64,000 bases of DNA. Source: Hyphomicrobiales bacterium (GTDB taxonomy: Bacteria > Pseudomonadota > Alphaproteobacteria > Rhizobiales > Rhizobiaceae). Shown piece after piece: positions 1 through 9,166 of the stretch. The position numbers and the translations under genes are program-made. Under the pieces are notes generated by a model. It was not told where the DNA came from, did not search any database, and was given only the letters and a program-made list of their open reading frames with translations. The stretch spans positions 1 through 64,000 of the forward strand of contig JAFKJW010000180.1 in the NCBI GenBank assembly GCA_017305925.1, written 5' to 3'. Each line of letters starts with the position of its first letter. The first letter of the stretch is position 1.

Positions 1-644
1 GCTTGGCCAGCGCCCTCAGGCTCTCTTGACTATGCCGTATCGCTCGACGGATCGCCTCTGTCGTCGTGGCGCTCCCATGCAGAACCTGGCCCATAGCGCA
101 TCCCTTGATTCGGAAGACAAGGATGCCCCATCAAAGCCGGGATCAAACAGTCGAAGCCGCGAGCTTTGTCGGCAATCGTCACGATCAGATCAGCCAGCTC
201 GCGCGGGCCGATCCCGTCGCTCGCCCGCCCCCCAGGCAAGCACATCAAACCGGCGGAGCGGCGCCGTATTGCTTGCGAGCGATTGCCGCAGGCGTGCCAT
301 CCCCCCGTGAATCGATCGGCACGGCCGATTGCAGCGTCGGAAACCATGGCGCCAATGTGTCGTGCAGCAAAGCCGCATCAAGAAGGCGCTCGCATGGCGA
401 GCGAAAAGTTCACTTTCTCGGACACCGGACATGCCATTTTCGTACCAAACCACCTTATGGCAGGAGCCTCTGATCGTAGGCTCGACGGCAGATGAAGTCC
501 GGCAGGAACGAAGGCTTCTTCCCGCTGGATTTATGCCATAATCTTCGCTAGCTTTGGTTAGCCTGCCGCGCGGCTACAGTGGCTCGAGATCCGGATCTGC
601 AAGGCTCGTTGGCCTGATGGCAGATTGCCGGACCGAGAGAACGG
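1..644. other. Region without a supportable gene
   Basis: Short open frames occur on both strands, but they overlap each other and none shows a recognisable domain, a good ribosome binding site or a continuous family signature. The last part must hold the promoter of the caspase-like gene that starts at 645, though no clear -35/-10 pair stands out. It may be a degraded gene whose remainder lies left of the window. Confidence 0.5.
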
Positions 645-3584
645 ATGGAGCGCTTGGTGCGGAAAAACAGCGGGGTCATCAACCTTGCGCCGGGAGCGTT
701 TTATTTCCTGGCTGTCTTCCTGCTCGCAGATGCCGCCCATGCGGCGTTTACGGTCACGGGACGCCGCACCGCCCTCGTCATCGGCAACAGCCACTACAAG
801 TCGCTTCAACAGTTGCCAAATGCCGTTAACGACGCCAACCGCATCAAGGACGTGCTGGAGCGTGCCAATTTCGACGTCGTGGTGGGCGAGGACCTCGACG
901 GCAAGGGGCTTGAGAAGACTATCCGCGAGTTTCTGCGCAGCCTGAACGACGGCGATATCGCGCTGTTCTACTACAGCGGCCATGCTGCCCAAGTGGCCGG
1001 CGACAACTACATCTTCCCAGTCGATGCGAGCCTGGCCTCTTCTTACGATCTCGAGGTGCAGGCCTACAAGGTCGACAACCTGCTCGACTACATGCGGCAG
1101 TCTTCATCGCTGCAGATCGTCGTCCTCGACGCCTGTCGCGACAATCCGTTCAGGAACGGCTTCTACTATGTCGGCAACAACAAGGTCGACGTGAGCGGCA
1201 ACCGCGGCCTCGCTCCCACCAGTCCTGGGCTCGGCTCGCTGATCATTTATTCGACCGCGCCCGATCAGGTCGCCTATGACGGAGGCGGTGCGATCAGCCC
1301 GTTCACCGCCTCCTTCGCCGACAACGCGCTCGTACCGAATACGGAGGTGCGTGAGATCGTGACCCGCGTCCGCAATGAGGTGATCAGCTCAACCAGCGGG
1401 CGGCAGGTGCCATGGGACGTGTCCAGCCTGACGATCTCGTTCTACTTCGTGCAGAGCCAAGGCCTGATCGCCATGCAGAACGAGACCGACGTCAAGATAC
1501 CGTCGAATGCCCCGGGCCGCGTCGCGCTGAACATTCCGATGCCCGCCGGCAGCCAAGATGCGCCGCTTACGGTGCGCCTGCTCAAAACACCGGACCGCGG
1601 AACGCTGTGGGTCGAGGCGAACGAGGTCGGGCAGTCGTCCAAGCTCTCTGCCGAACAACTGGCCGACCTCGCCTACGAGCCTGACCGCACCAACCGCGAC
1701 GCCCAGCAGATCGCCTATCTGGTGGCAAGCGCCGACGGCAAGAGTGCCAACGGCACCGTCAATATCACCTTCGATACGCCCGCCGAGCCGCCGGCGGTCG
1801 CTGCCAACGAGACCGGGGCCGGCACCGACGACAAGGTCGAGCCGCTGCTGGTCGGCATGGCCACCGACATTGGCACCGGCTTTGCAAGCGTTCCGAGCGG
1901 CGTGCTGTCTGCCGTGCAGTCGGATACCGGCTGGCTGAGGCTGGCCAACCATGATTCAGGCACGCTGGTCGCGCTCGGCGATCAGGTGATGTCGCGCGGC
2001 GATCTCGTGCGTGCCGCCGATGTCGGCCGCCTTGCCATCCGGCCCTCGATTGCAGCCGCCGGGGAGAAGCTCGGCGTCACGCTGTTGCCCACCGCCCGTA
2101 AAAGCGAGCTCAAGCCGATCACCATCACGGTCGCTGCCGCCGTCAACAAGTGCGATGAACTCGCCGCCGAACCCTTCGACATACAGGGCGTCTCGGAGGG
2201 CGTGCTGCCGAATGAGATCGCCATGCCTGCCGCCAAGGAAGCCTGCCGGCAGGCGGTGGCGCTGCATCCCGACATTCCCCGCTTCAAATACGAATACGGT
2301 CGTACGCTCTATGCCGAGGGCGATTTCGGCGGCGCCGTCGGGCAGTTCCAGGCTGCCTACGACGAGGGCCACCTTCGCGCAGGCTACATGCTCGGACGTT
2401 TCCGCCAGTTCGGTGTGGGGGTCGAGCGCGACCCCGCCAAGGCCATTCCCTATTTCGAAGCCGGAACCAAGAAAGGCGATCCCTACGCACAGTATTCGCT
2501 GGCCAAGGCGCTTATCGCTGGCAATGGCGTCAGGCAGGATGTCGACCGCGGCATGAAGCTTCTGACCAGCGCCGCCGAGGCAGGCCATACCTATGCGATG
2601 AACCAGCTCGGCTTCGAATATCGGAACGGAAACCACGCAAAGCAGGATCTGGCACGCGCCGTCTCTTTCTTCGAGAAGTCGGTGAACCGGGGCGATGTGT
2701 GGGGCATGGTCAATCTCGGGCTGCTCTACCGCGACGGCAAGGGCGTCGACAGGGACGCCGCACGGGCGCGTGACCTGTTCGAGCAGGCCGAGAAGGGCGG
2801 CCAGCCGGAAGCCGGGACCCTTATCGGCCAACTCCTGCTCGACACCGGCGAAGGCAGCCCCGAACAGGTCGTGAGTTGGTATCGCAGAAGCGCCGAGCTC
2901 GGCCAGGCGTGGTGCGCCGTGGTTGCCGCCGACTTCATTGCAGCGCACCCCGATCTCGCCAGGGACCCGGGTGAAGCGGTCCGTTACTACGCGCTCGCCG
3001 CCTCCCTCAACACGCAGGACATATCCAGCGGCGCCAGAGCGTCGCTCAAGAAATTTTCCGACAAGGCAATCGCCGTGGAGGTACAGCGCGTGCTGGTGCA
3101 GCTTGGCCAGGATATTGGCAAGATCGACGGCAAGCTTGGTGCCGGGACGCGGAAGGCGGCCGTGGCGGTGCTGGGGCCGGATGCGCCGAAGGATTCCCGC
3201 GAGTTGCTTGTCCAAGCATGGAGGGGTCACTTGTTGAAGGCTGCCTTTGTTCTTCTGAGCTCCACGGCGCTTTTCGCCGTAACCGCCTGTGTGCCGCAGC
3301 GGCCAGCCGACAAGAGAATCGAGAATCGGCCCAAATATCAGCAAAGCGATAAGGGCCACCGTAGCACCGGCGGCAGCTCCTCCAGCAGCGGAGGCAGCTC
3401 TTCCAGCAGTGGCGGCAGCTCCTCCAGCAGCGGCGGCAGCTCTTCCAGCAGTGGCGGCAGCTCCTCCAGCAGCGGTGGCTCTTCCAGCAGTGGCGGTTCC
3501 TCCAGCAGCGGCGGTGGCTCCTCCAGCAGCGGTGGCTCCTCCAGCAGCGGCGGCAGTTCCTCGGGTGGTGGTGGCTGGGGTTGA
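645..3584 (+). CDS. Secreted caspase-like (peptidase C14) protein with Sel1 repeats, in-frame C-terminal lipoprotein-like extension
   Basis: A 979-residue reading frame. Residues 1-33 look like a signal peptide ending in AHA. Residues about 38-260 form a caspase p20-like fold with the catalytic pair visible as His113 (YYSGHA) and Cys164 (DACRDNP). A middle region of about 270-400 is a beta-rich stretch without a sure family. Residues about 545-805 are Sel1-type TPR repeats, for example AGYMLGRFRQFGVGVERD. Known bacterial proteins of this architecture are secreted or periplasmic and mostly uncharacterised; protease activity is inferred only from the intact dyad. From residue 863 the frame runs without a stop into a segment that looks like a separate lipoprotein (its own entry), so the native protein may end near residue 858. 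Followed by a convergent methyltransferase gene. Confidence 0.85.
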   Translation: MERLVRKNSGVINLAPGAFYFLAVFLLADAAHAAFTVTGRRTALVIGNSHYKSLQQLPNAVNDANRIKDVLERANFDVVVGEDLDGKGLEKTIREFLRSLNDGDIALFYYSGHAAQVAGDNYIFPVDASLASSYDLEVQAYKVDNLLDYMRQSSSLQIVVLDACRDNPFRNGFYYVGNNKVDVSGNRGLAPTSPGLGSLIIYSTAPDQVAYDGGGAISPFTASFADNALVPNTEVREIVTRVRNEVISSTSGRQVPWDVSSLTISFYFVQSQGLIAMQNETDVKIPSNAPGRVALNIPMPAGSQDAPLTVRLLKTPDRGTLWVEANEVGQSSKLSAEQLADLAYEPDRTNRDAQQIAYLVASADGKSANGTVNITFDTPAEPPAVAANETGAGTDDKVEPLLVGMATDIGTGFASVPSGVLSAVQSDTGWLRLANHDSGTLVALGDQVMSRGDLVRAADVGRLAIRPSIAAAGEKLGVTLLPTARKSELKPITITVAAAVNKCDELAAEPFDIQGVSEGVLPNEIAMPAAKEACRQAVALHPDIPRFKYEYGRTLYAEGDFGGAVGQFQAAYDEGHLRAGYMLGRFRQFGVGVERDPAKAIPYFEAGTKKGDPYAQYSLAKALIAGNGVRQDVDRGMKLLTSAAEAGHTYAMNQLGFEYRNGNHAKQDLARAVSFFEKSVNRGDVWGMVNLGLLYRDGKGVDRDAARARDLFEQAEKGGQPEAGTLIGQLLLDTGEGSPEQVVSWYRRSAELGQAWCAVVAADFIAAHPDLARDPGEAVRYYALAASLNTQDISSGARASLKKFSDKAIAVEVQRVLVQLGQDIGKIDGKLGAGTRKAAVAVLGPDAPKDSRELLVQAWRGHLLKAAFVLLSSTALFAVTACVPQRPADKRIENRPKYQQSDKGHRSTGGSSSSSGGSSSSSGGSSSSSGGSSSSSGGSSSSSGGSSSSGGSSSSGGGSSSSGGSSSSGGSSSGGGGWG
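3231..3584 (+). CDS. Probable separate small lipoprotein with Gly/Ser-rich tail (internal TTG start)
   Basis: Inside the caspase reading frame and in the same frame there is a strong Shine-Dalgarno GGAGG at 3220-3224, six bases before TTG at 3231. The 117-residue product would begin with a lipoprotein signal peptide (LLKAAFVLLSSTALFAVTAC) whose lipobox VTAC places the lipidated Cys at residue 20. A lipoprotein signal buried at residue 863 of a secreted enzyme makes no sense for a single protein, so I infer an independent gene. The mature part is a short charged stretch, then a GGSSSSS repeat tract ending in GGGGWG, presumably disordered and surface exposed. Codon TGG at 3219-3221 could be a lost TGA stop of the upstream gene. 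Confidence 0.5.
   Translation: MLKAAFVLLSSTALFAVTACVPQRPADKRIENRPKYQQSDKGHRSTGGSSSSSGGSSSSSGGSSSSSGGSSSSSGGSSSSSGGSSSSGGSSSSGGGSSSSGGSSSSGGSSSGGGGWG
3369..3572 (+). repeat. 21-bp coding tandem repeat (GGSSSSS units)
   Basis: About ten tandem copies of a 21-bp, later 18-bp, unit encode GGSSSSS and then GGSSSS. Synonymous TCC/TCT and AGC/AGT changes alternate between units, so the tract has been expanded by unit duplication. It encodes the low-complexity tail of the lipoprotein-like segment and is likely length-variable between strains. Confidence 0.9.
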
Positions 3585-3719
3585 AGTGCCGTAACGAGGC
3601 CTTCAAAAGCAACACGAGGGAGAGCCGCCTATGGAAAAGGTTGCCATGGCGGATCTGAACATCGTCAGGCCGGTATTTCAGATATAGGATATTGGTGCGG
3701 CCGGAGAGGCGGCCACCGA

Positions 3720-4991
3720 TCAGCGTGACCCGCCATAACCGGCCGGCGGCCGATAGCGGAGTGCGCCGAGCAACGGCAGCCGGCTGATGAAACGCAATAG
3801 GCTGTGCCGCTCCATATAGAGCGCATAGGCTATGTAGTCGGGGTCGCGGGAAAGATGCCATTCCTCCGTCTTCGCCCGCAACAGATAGACTCCGTTCATG
3901 AGAACAAGCAGCAGCGAGTGCCGCAACGCTTCCGCCGCCGAGGTTTCGATCATGAACGGCATCGAGATCATCCACCAGCTCAGGTTCTTGGCAATGTAGG
4001 CGGGATGCTTCGTCCAGCGGTACGGGCCGTTGGTGATGATGCCGCGATGGGTGAGATTGGAGAAGCGCAAGCCGAACGAGACGGTTGCCCATGCATATAC
4101 GCCTGACAGAGCCAGGATCGCCGCGCCCCAAAGCAGGTGCACGGATGGCATGGTCCAGAACCAGTGACCCCATTTCAATTCGGTGCCGTATTGGAGGTAC
4201 TGTCTGCTCACCAGTGAAGCGAAGGGCTCGTAGCAGGCGAGCGCCGCCACCCAGCCAAGCATGGTCGGCTCGGCTGAGCGCAAGTGGGTATCCACGATCC
4301 TGAGCGAAATCAGATAGCCCATCGCGGCCAGGCCGACATCGACGAGATAGCAGAGATCGAACAGAAACTCGAAGAGCCGGTCCGGCGCGGTCAGGCTGTC
4401 GAGGTCCGCGGCCAGGAAGCGGACAAGATCGTTGCAGAAGTAGACAAACATCAGCGGCAGGAAGAAAGCCTTCACCAGCCAACCGAGCAGGTGTTGGCCG
4501 ATTACATGCACGTCGATGCCGTTCCAGTCGAGCGCAAGCAGCCGGCCCATGTGCCAGTAACCGTCGCGTGGATCGGCCATATGCCGGTCTACCATGTAGA
4601 AATAGGGGATGGAGAGCGCCAGACAGAACGGCACGACCAAGCCGAGCATCCCGAAATAGGGATCGTAGAAGGCGCCGTTATATTCCGGAAACAGCCAATA
4701 GATCAGCGCGCAGAAGCCCAGACTGCCGGCGAGCCCCAAGAGTTTCAGCGAGGTTCGCGGCCAGGACGGAGAGTCATGGCCGAAGTCCAAGCCTGTCGAA
4801 GGCCTCAGATGCACCCTGACCCAGGCAAGATCGACGAGAAAGATCGCGCCAGCGGTCAGCCCGACCATGAGGAAGGCGGAGAGCTCGGGCTTTTCCGGAA
4901 AGGGATCTGTCAGGCGCAGGGCGCACAGACCGACAACGAACCCCGCAAGGCCGGCGGCGGAGACGGCGCCGTGTGTTGCCGATCGCGGCAT
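3720..4991 (-). CDS. Isoprenylcysteine carboxylmethyltransferase-family membrane protein
   Basis: A polytopic membrane protein of 423 residues from the ATG at 4991, preceded by AGGAAAAG; a GTG at 5075 would give 451. The long N-terminal part has several hydrophobic helices. The C-terminal third carries the ICMT/NnrU/phospholipid-methyltransferase hallmark (THRGIITNGPYRWTKHPAY, then an E-W-H motif in KTEEWHLSRDPDY), which in this fold binds S-adenosylmethionine at the membrane surface. The substrate cannot be told; bacterial members methylate lipids or small molecules rather than prenylated proteins. It is much longer than the usual bacterial ICMT of about 200 residues because of the extra N-terminal helices. 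It stands alone and converges on the caspase-like gene. Confidence 0.75.
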   Translation of the reverse strand: MPRSATHGAVSAAGLAGFVVGLCALRLTDPFPEKPELSAFLMVGLTAGAIFLVDLAWVRVHLRPSTGLDFGHDSPSWPRTSLKLLGLAGSLGFCALIYWLFPEYNGAFYDPYFGMLGLVVPFCLALSIPYFYMVDRHMADPRDGYWHMGRLLALDWNGIDVHVIGQHLLGWLVKAFFLPLMFVYFCNDLVRFLAADLDSLTAPDRLFEFLFDLCYLVDVGLAAMGYLISLRIVDTHLRSAEPTMLGWVAALACYEPFASLVSRQYLQYGTELKWGHWFWTMPSVHLLWGAAILALSGVYAWATVSFGLRFSNLTHRGIITNGPYRWTKHPAYIAKNLSWWMISMPFMIETSAAEALRHSLLLVLMNGVYLLRAKTEEWHLSRDPDYIAYALYMERHSLLRFISRLPLLGALRYRPPAGYGGSR

Positions 4992-5365
4992 CTTTTCCTG
5001 CTCAACAGGCAAGCCTGGCGCGCGCGGATCACCTTCGGGAAACAGGCCGGATATCGGCGAGCCTGACGCTGCCACTGGGGTGGGAACCTCTCAATGCTGC
5101 GAGACGATCGGTTGAGGAATGGCTCACCCTATCGGAGGACTCAATGGCCGGAGGGAACCACGGACTTTCAAAGCCGTCCACACTTACTCGCACACAAGTC
5201 TCACAATCGACAGCCATATCTCAGGCGTGTGCTGCTGGACGAGCAGGACCCGATGGTCGAGGTCGCCCTTGCGGCCTGCAAGGCGATGGTGGACGCCATT
5301 GCCATGCTTAGCAGAAGGACGCCGATCTCGTCGTCGAGCAGTCCGCGACACAGGAGACCGCCTTC
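4992..5365. other. Intergenic or decayed stretch upstream of Hyf remnants
   Basis: No intact gene is supported. Between about 5228 and 5365 the plus strand reads like broken coding sequence: QDPMVEVALAACKAMVDA in one frame continues as ADLVVEQSATQETAFVQVL in another. I do not recognise the family. Together with the remnants that follow it looks like part of the same decayed locus. Confidence 0.4.
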
Positions 5366-5945
5366 GTGCAGGTCCTCGGCATAGGAGATGCAGACAATCC
5401 GCGGTGGGGTCCCGTCCGAGGACGAAGGCCGGAGGGCCGCAACGGCGACGGCACGCTGGCGGTGGACTACGGCCGCTGCGTCGTGTGCCAGCTCTGTACC
5501 GAAGCCTGCCCGAGCAGAGCCATGGCGCCGTCCGGCGATTGGGCCTTCGGCGTTTCGCGGCGTGAGGATCTCGTCTGGGCGCAGCGCGCCGACACCTTGC
5601 CTGCCGCCGCAGAGCGTCCCGGCTTCACCCGCAGCCTGCACATCCGCCATGTCGACGCCGGCTCCTGCAACGGCTGCGAGTCGGGCGCTCAACAATCCCT
5701 TCTACAATCTGCATCGGCTGGGTATCTTCTTCACGCCGTCGCCGCGCTTCGCCGACCTTTTGCTGGTTACCGGCTCGGTCACCAACGCCATGCTGGAGCC
5801 GCTCAAGGCCGCCTACGAGGCGATGCCCGAGCCGCGCTGGGTCATGGCGGTCGGCACCTGTGCGGTGTCGGGTGGCGTCTCCGGCGGCGGCTATGCCTGC
5901 GGCCACGGGCTGGAGGGCGTGCTGCCGGTCGATGTCTGGCTGCCG
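5366..5945 (+). pseudogene. Remnant of ferredoxin-NuoB-like small subunit of a group-4 hydrogenase (HyfI/HycG-like)
   Basis: The first frame gives a 4Fe-4S ferredoxin motif (CVVCQLCTEACP) and then RHVDAGSCNGCES, the start of the NuoB-like electron-transfer subunit of Hyf/Hyc hydrogenase complexes. At about 5683 the homology shifts frame and continues as ALNNPFYNLHRLGIFFTPSP through a conserved-looking GTCAVSGGVSGGGY to VDVWLP at 5945, where it stops abruptly. In intact relatives I expect a few residues between CES and ALNN, so a deletion of roughly 8 bases would explain the shift. The C-terminal proximal-cluster end is missing. The gene cannot be functional as written. Confidence 0.75.
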
Positions 5946-5959
5946 TCTCTCTTCTCGGC

Positions 5960-6229
5960 ACAGGAAGGATCGCTACCCGTGTCCTGCTGGTTGTCGGCGG
6001 TCTGGCCGCGATCGTCGCGGCATTCATCTCGTTGCCGAACGGAACGGCGACAGTCACTTTGCCCACGACTTTGGGCGACGGACCCGTCCTGTTCAGGCTG
6101 AGCGCCTATGCGCTGTGGCTGATGGGCTTTGGGCTGGCGCCGGCCGTGCTCGCCTGCGCGCTTTCCAAGGACGAGGCGCGCGCCGTAGGCAGGAACTTCC
6201 GGCGGGTTTTTGCCGTTCTCGAACCCTGA
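5960..6229 (+). pseudogene. Remnant of Hyf subunit B-like proton-conducting membrane protein (N-terminal part)
   Basis: Directly after the truncated NuoB-like remnant, a frame reads RIATRVLLVVGGLAAIVAAF and then ALWLMGFGLAPAVLACALS, two hydrophobic helices that resemble the N-terminus of HyfB/NuoL-type subunits. Homology ends near 6180 and the frame stops at 6229, leaving under 90 residues of a protein that is normally over 600. Fusion of a small-subunit remnant to a membrane-subunit remnant implies a large deletion or rearrangement of a hydrogenase-like operon. The HyfB assignment is from memory of the family and is less certain than that of its neighbour. Confidence 0.5.
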
Positions 6230-6297
6230 GCTGCCCCCTTTTGCTGTAGAGCTTTGACCTCTTGACCTTGCCGGCCCTTAGCGCCGATGAGCGAGGG

Positions 6298-8055
6298 ATG
6301 AAAATACCCGATCTGATCAAGCGCTTTGCCGCCTACTATCGCCCGCATCGCGGCCTGTTCGCGCTGGATTTCGGCAGCGCCGTCGTAGCCGGCCTGCTGG
6401 AACTCGCCTTTCCCATCGCGGTGACGCTGTTCATCGACCGGCTGATGCCGACCGGCCAGCTCGGGCTGATCGCATTGGCCGCGCTTGGCCTGCTGCTGGT
6501 CTATGTCCTGACGGCCATCCTGCGGGTCGTCGTCACCTATTGGGGCCACATGCTCGGCATCAGAATGGAGGCCGAGATGCGCCGCAAGGCGTTCGACCAT
6601 CTCCAGAAGCTGTCCTTCGGCTTCTTCGACAACGTCAAGACGGGGCATCTGGTGGCGCGTCTGACCAAGGACCTCGAGGAGATCGGCGAGGTCGCCCATC
6701 ACGGGCCCGAGGACCTGTTCATCGCCGTGATGACGCTGGTCGGCGCTCTTGCCCTGATGGTCTGGGTGCATTGGCCGCTGGCACTGATCACCGCCGCCAT
6801 CCTGCCGGCCTCGGCCTTCATCACCCTGCACTACGGCAACCGTATGACCGGGACCTTTCGCGCGATCTATGGTCGCGTCGCCGACTTCAACGCCCGCATC
6901 GAGGAGAATGTCGGCGGCATCCGCGTCGTGCAGGCCTTCGCCAACGAGGATTACGAGCGCCGCCTGTTTGCAGAGAGCAACCGCAATTACGTCACGACCA
7001 AGCTCCAGGCCTACCGGATCATGGCTGCCTCCAATTCGATGTCCTACATGTCGATGCGCTTCGTGCAGGTGGTGGTTATGCTGGCCGGCGCATGGTTCGT
7101 GGTGCGCGGGGACCTGACCGCCGGCGGCTTCATCGGGTTCCTGCTGCTGCTCAACGTGTTCTTCCAGCCGCTCCAGACCATCAATTCGGTGATCGAGATG
7201 TATCCCAAGGGCATCGCCGGCTTCCAGCGCTACACGGCCTTCCTCGACACGAGGCCGGACATCGCCGACCGCGCAGGAGCGAAAGAGGCGGACCGGCTTT
7301 CCGGCGATATCGAATACCGCGACGTCCGTTTCGGCTATCGGCCCGAGGCGCCGCTGCTCGACCGGCTCGACCTCACGATCCGCGCCGGCGAGACGGCGGC
7401 CTTCGTCGGTCCCTCGGGCGCGGGCAAGACGACGACCTGCTCGCTGCTGCCGCGCTTCTACGATGTCGATACCGGCGCGATCCTGATCGACGGCGTCGAC
7501 ATCCGCGACATGACCCTGAAGTCGCTGCGCTCCAATATCGGCATCGTCAGCCAGGACGTGTTCCTGTTCGCCGGGACGATCCGCGAGAACATAGCCTACG
7601 GCCGGCTCGACGCGGCCGAAGCCGAGATATTGGAGGCCGCCCGCCGCGCCAGGCTGGACGACGTGATCGCGGCGCTCCCCGACGGGCTCGACACGATCGT
7701 CGGCGAGCGCGGCGTGAAACTGTCGGGCGGGCAGAAGCAGCGGCTGGCCATCGCCCGCATCTTCCTCAAGAACCCACCGATCCTGATCCTCGACGAGGCG
7801 ACCTCGGCGCTCGACACCGAGACGGAGCGCGCCATCCAGCAGTCCCTTGCGGAACTGTCGGAAGGGCGCACCACGCTGGTCATCGCGCATCGGCTGGCCA
7901 CCATCGTCAACGCCGACCGCATCCTCGTGGTCGAGGACGGGAGGATCATCGAGGAGGGCAGCCATGCCGAGCTGCTGAAGCGAAGGAACGGCCGCTATCG
8001 CAAGCTGCAGGCGGCACAGGCGGCGCAGCCGATGGAAAACCCCGAAGCCTCATGA
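6298..8055 (+). CDS. ABC exporter, fused permease and ATPase (MsbA/MdlB type)
   Basis: A half-transporter of 585 residues from ATG 6298 (an upstream TTG at 6262 is possible). Residues about 15-310 form the six-helix ABC transmembrane domain. The ATPase domain shows Walker A GPSGAGKTTT, Q-loop IVSQDVFLFAG, signature LSGGQKQR, Walker B ILILDEATSALD and switch His in VIAHRLATI. Such proteins work as homodimers exporting lipids, peptides or drugs; nothing nearby indicates the substrate. The start lies right after the hydrogenase remnants, so its promoter region includes decayed sequence. It converges with the iron operon at 8084. Confidence 0.92.
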   Translation: MKIPDLIKRFAAYYRPHRGLFALDFGSAVVAGLLELAFPIAVTLFIDRLMPTGQLGLIALAALGLLLVYVLTAILRVVVTYWGHMLGIRMEAEMRRKAFDHLQKLSFGFFDNVKTGHLVARLTKDLEEIGEVAHHGPEDLFIAVMTLVGALALMVWVHWPLALITAAILPASAFITLHYGNRMTGTFRAIYGRVADFNARIEENVGGIRVVQAFANEDYERRLFAESNRNYVTTKLQAYRIMAASNSMSYMSMRFVQVVVMLAGAWFVVRGDLTAGGFIGFLLLLNVFFQPLQTINSVIEMYPKGIAGFQRYTAFLDTRPDIADRAGAKEADRLSGDIEYRDVRFGYRPEAPLLDRLDLTIRAGETAAFVGPSGAGKTTTCSLLPRFYDVDTGAILIDGVDIRDMTLKSLRSNIGIVSQDVFLFAGTIRENIAYGRLDAAEAEILEAARRARLDDVIAALPDGLDTIVGERGVKLSGGQKQRLAIARIFLKNPPILILDEATSALDTETERAIQQSLAELSEGRTTLVIAHRLATIVNADRILVVEDGRIIEEGSHAELLKRRNGRYRKLQAAQAAQPMENPEAS

Positions 8056-8083
8056 ACGGGAGGCGACACCATGACGCCCGTCT

Positions 8084-9166
8084 CTATTCCTCGCGCGCGT
8101 CGTCGCCGGCGAAGCCGCGGCGCCAGTAGGCGACGGCCAGGTGTTCGTCGCGCTTGAGGCCACGGTCGTCGCGCAGGTGCCGGCGGATGGCGCGGAAGTC
8201 CTCGAACTCGCAGCCGGCCCAGGCGAACACCGAACGGCCGTCTTCGGGCCACTCGATCTCTCCCAGCGCGTCAACCAGACGGCCGGGCCCGTGCGCCGCG
8301 CGGCAGAGCCAGCGCAGGTCGAGTTGCGCCGCGGTCGACAGCGGCTGCCTTTCCGCTTCGCCGGCGATCTCGATGCGCACGACGGCCGTCGCCGCGGCGG
8401 GCAGTTCGGCCAGGATGCGGGAGATCGCCGGCAGCGCCGTCTCGTCGCCAAGCAGCAGCACCCAATCGGCCTTCGGCAGTGCGCCGCCGCCCGGCCCCGT
8501 CATGCCGACGATGTCTCCGGGCCGTGCCTCGCTGGCAAAGCGGGCGCCAGGCGTCCTATCATGGTCGTGGAGGACGAAGTCGATATCGACCTCGCCGGCG
8601 GCGGGATCGACACGGCGGAGCGTGTAGATGCGCGCGTCCGGCCGGTCCTTGCCGGCCGGCCAAAGCGGGCGGCCGTCCTCGCCCATCACCGGCCAGCAAG
8701 AGGCCATCCCGCGCCGGCGCGGGATCAGCAGGCGCACATGGTAGCCGCCGCTGGCGAAGCGGTGCAGATCGTCGCCCGCCAGCGTCAACCGGCGCATGCG
8801 CGGCGTCACGGCGACCGCGCGCTTCACCCGCATCTCGCGGAAATAGGGCAAGGGTGCGCCGGCCATGCTGTCGCCCCGCCAGACGATCGCCGGCGGCTCG
8901 TCCGCCAGCTTCAGCAGGTGCTCGGCCATGGCCAGCTTGACATAGGCGAGCGCGACTTCGTCGCTGCCGGCGGCGCAGATCCTCAGGCAATGGCCGCAAT
9001 CCTCGACATCGGCCGCACCGAAGCCTGTCTCGATGCGGCGGCAACGCCCGTGCCCCGACACCTCGCCGAACTCACTGAAGCGCGTGCAGAGTCTCAGCAT
9101 CACCTTGTCAGGCGACGCCATCGCGATCTCGGCCGTCGCTTTGAAAAGGCGCGGCATGTCAGCCAT
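8084..9166 (-). CDS. Siderophore-interacting protein with N-terminal DUF2218 domain (ferric-siderophore reductase)
   Basis: 360 residues. The first ~100 residues resemble DUF2218 (FKATAEIAMASPDKVMLRLCTRFSE). Residues about 110-240 are the FAD-binding barrel (ARIYTLRRVD) and the remainder the SIP C-terminal NAD(P)H domain (LLLGDETALPAISRILAELP, FAWAGCEFEDFRAIRRHLR). ViuB/YqjH-type enzymes reduce ferric siderophores in the cytoplasm to release iron. The start overlaps the end of the permease gene by 8 bases, so it is the last gene of the uptake operon and very likely translationally coupled. Confidence 0.9.
   Translation of the reverse strand: MADMPRLFKATAEIAMASPDKVMLRLCTRFSEFGEVSGHGRCRRIETGFGAADVEDCGHCLRICAAGSDEVALAYVKLAMAEHLLKLADEPPAIVWRGDSMAGAPLPYFREMRVKRAVAVTPRMRRLTLAGDDLHRFASGGYHVRLLIPRRRGMASCWPVMGEDGRPLWPAGKDRPDARIYTLRRVDPAAGEVDIDFVLHDHDRTPGARFASEARPGDIVGMTGPGGGALPKADWVLLLGDETALPAISRILAELPAAATAVVRIEIAGEAERQPLSTAAQLDLRWLCRAAHGPGRLVDALGEIEWPEDGRSVFAWAGCEFEDFRAIRRHLRDDRGLKRDEHLAVAYWRRGFAGDDAREE

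Noticed and set aside
1956..3359. A 467-codon minus-strand open frame
   Set aside because: Antisense to the Sel1 repeat region of the caspase-like gene; no family features.
3046..4482. Minus-strand frame with many Cys-Trp-Arg repeats
   Set aside because: The repeats are the reverse reading of the Gly/Ser-coding tandem repeat; not a real Cys-rich protein.
6106..7965. A 619-codon minus-strand open frame
   Set aside because: Antisense shadow of the ABC exporter, which has complete motifs on the plus strand.
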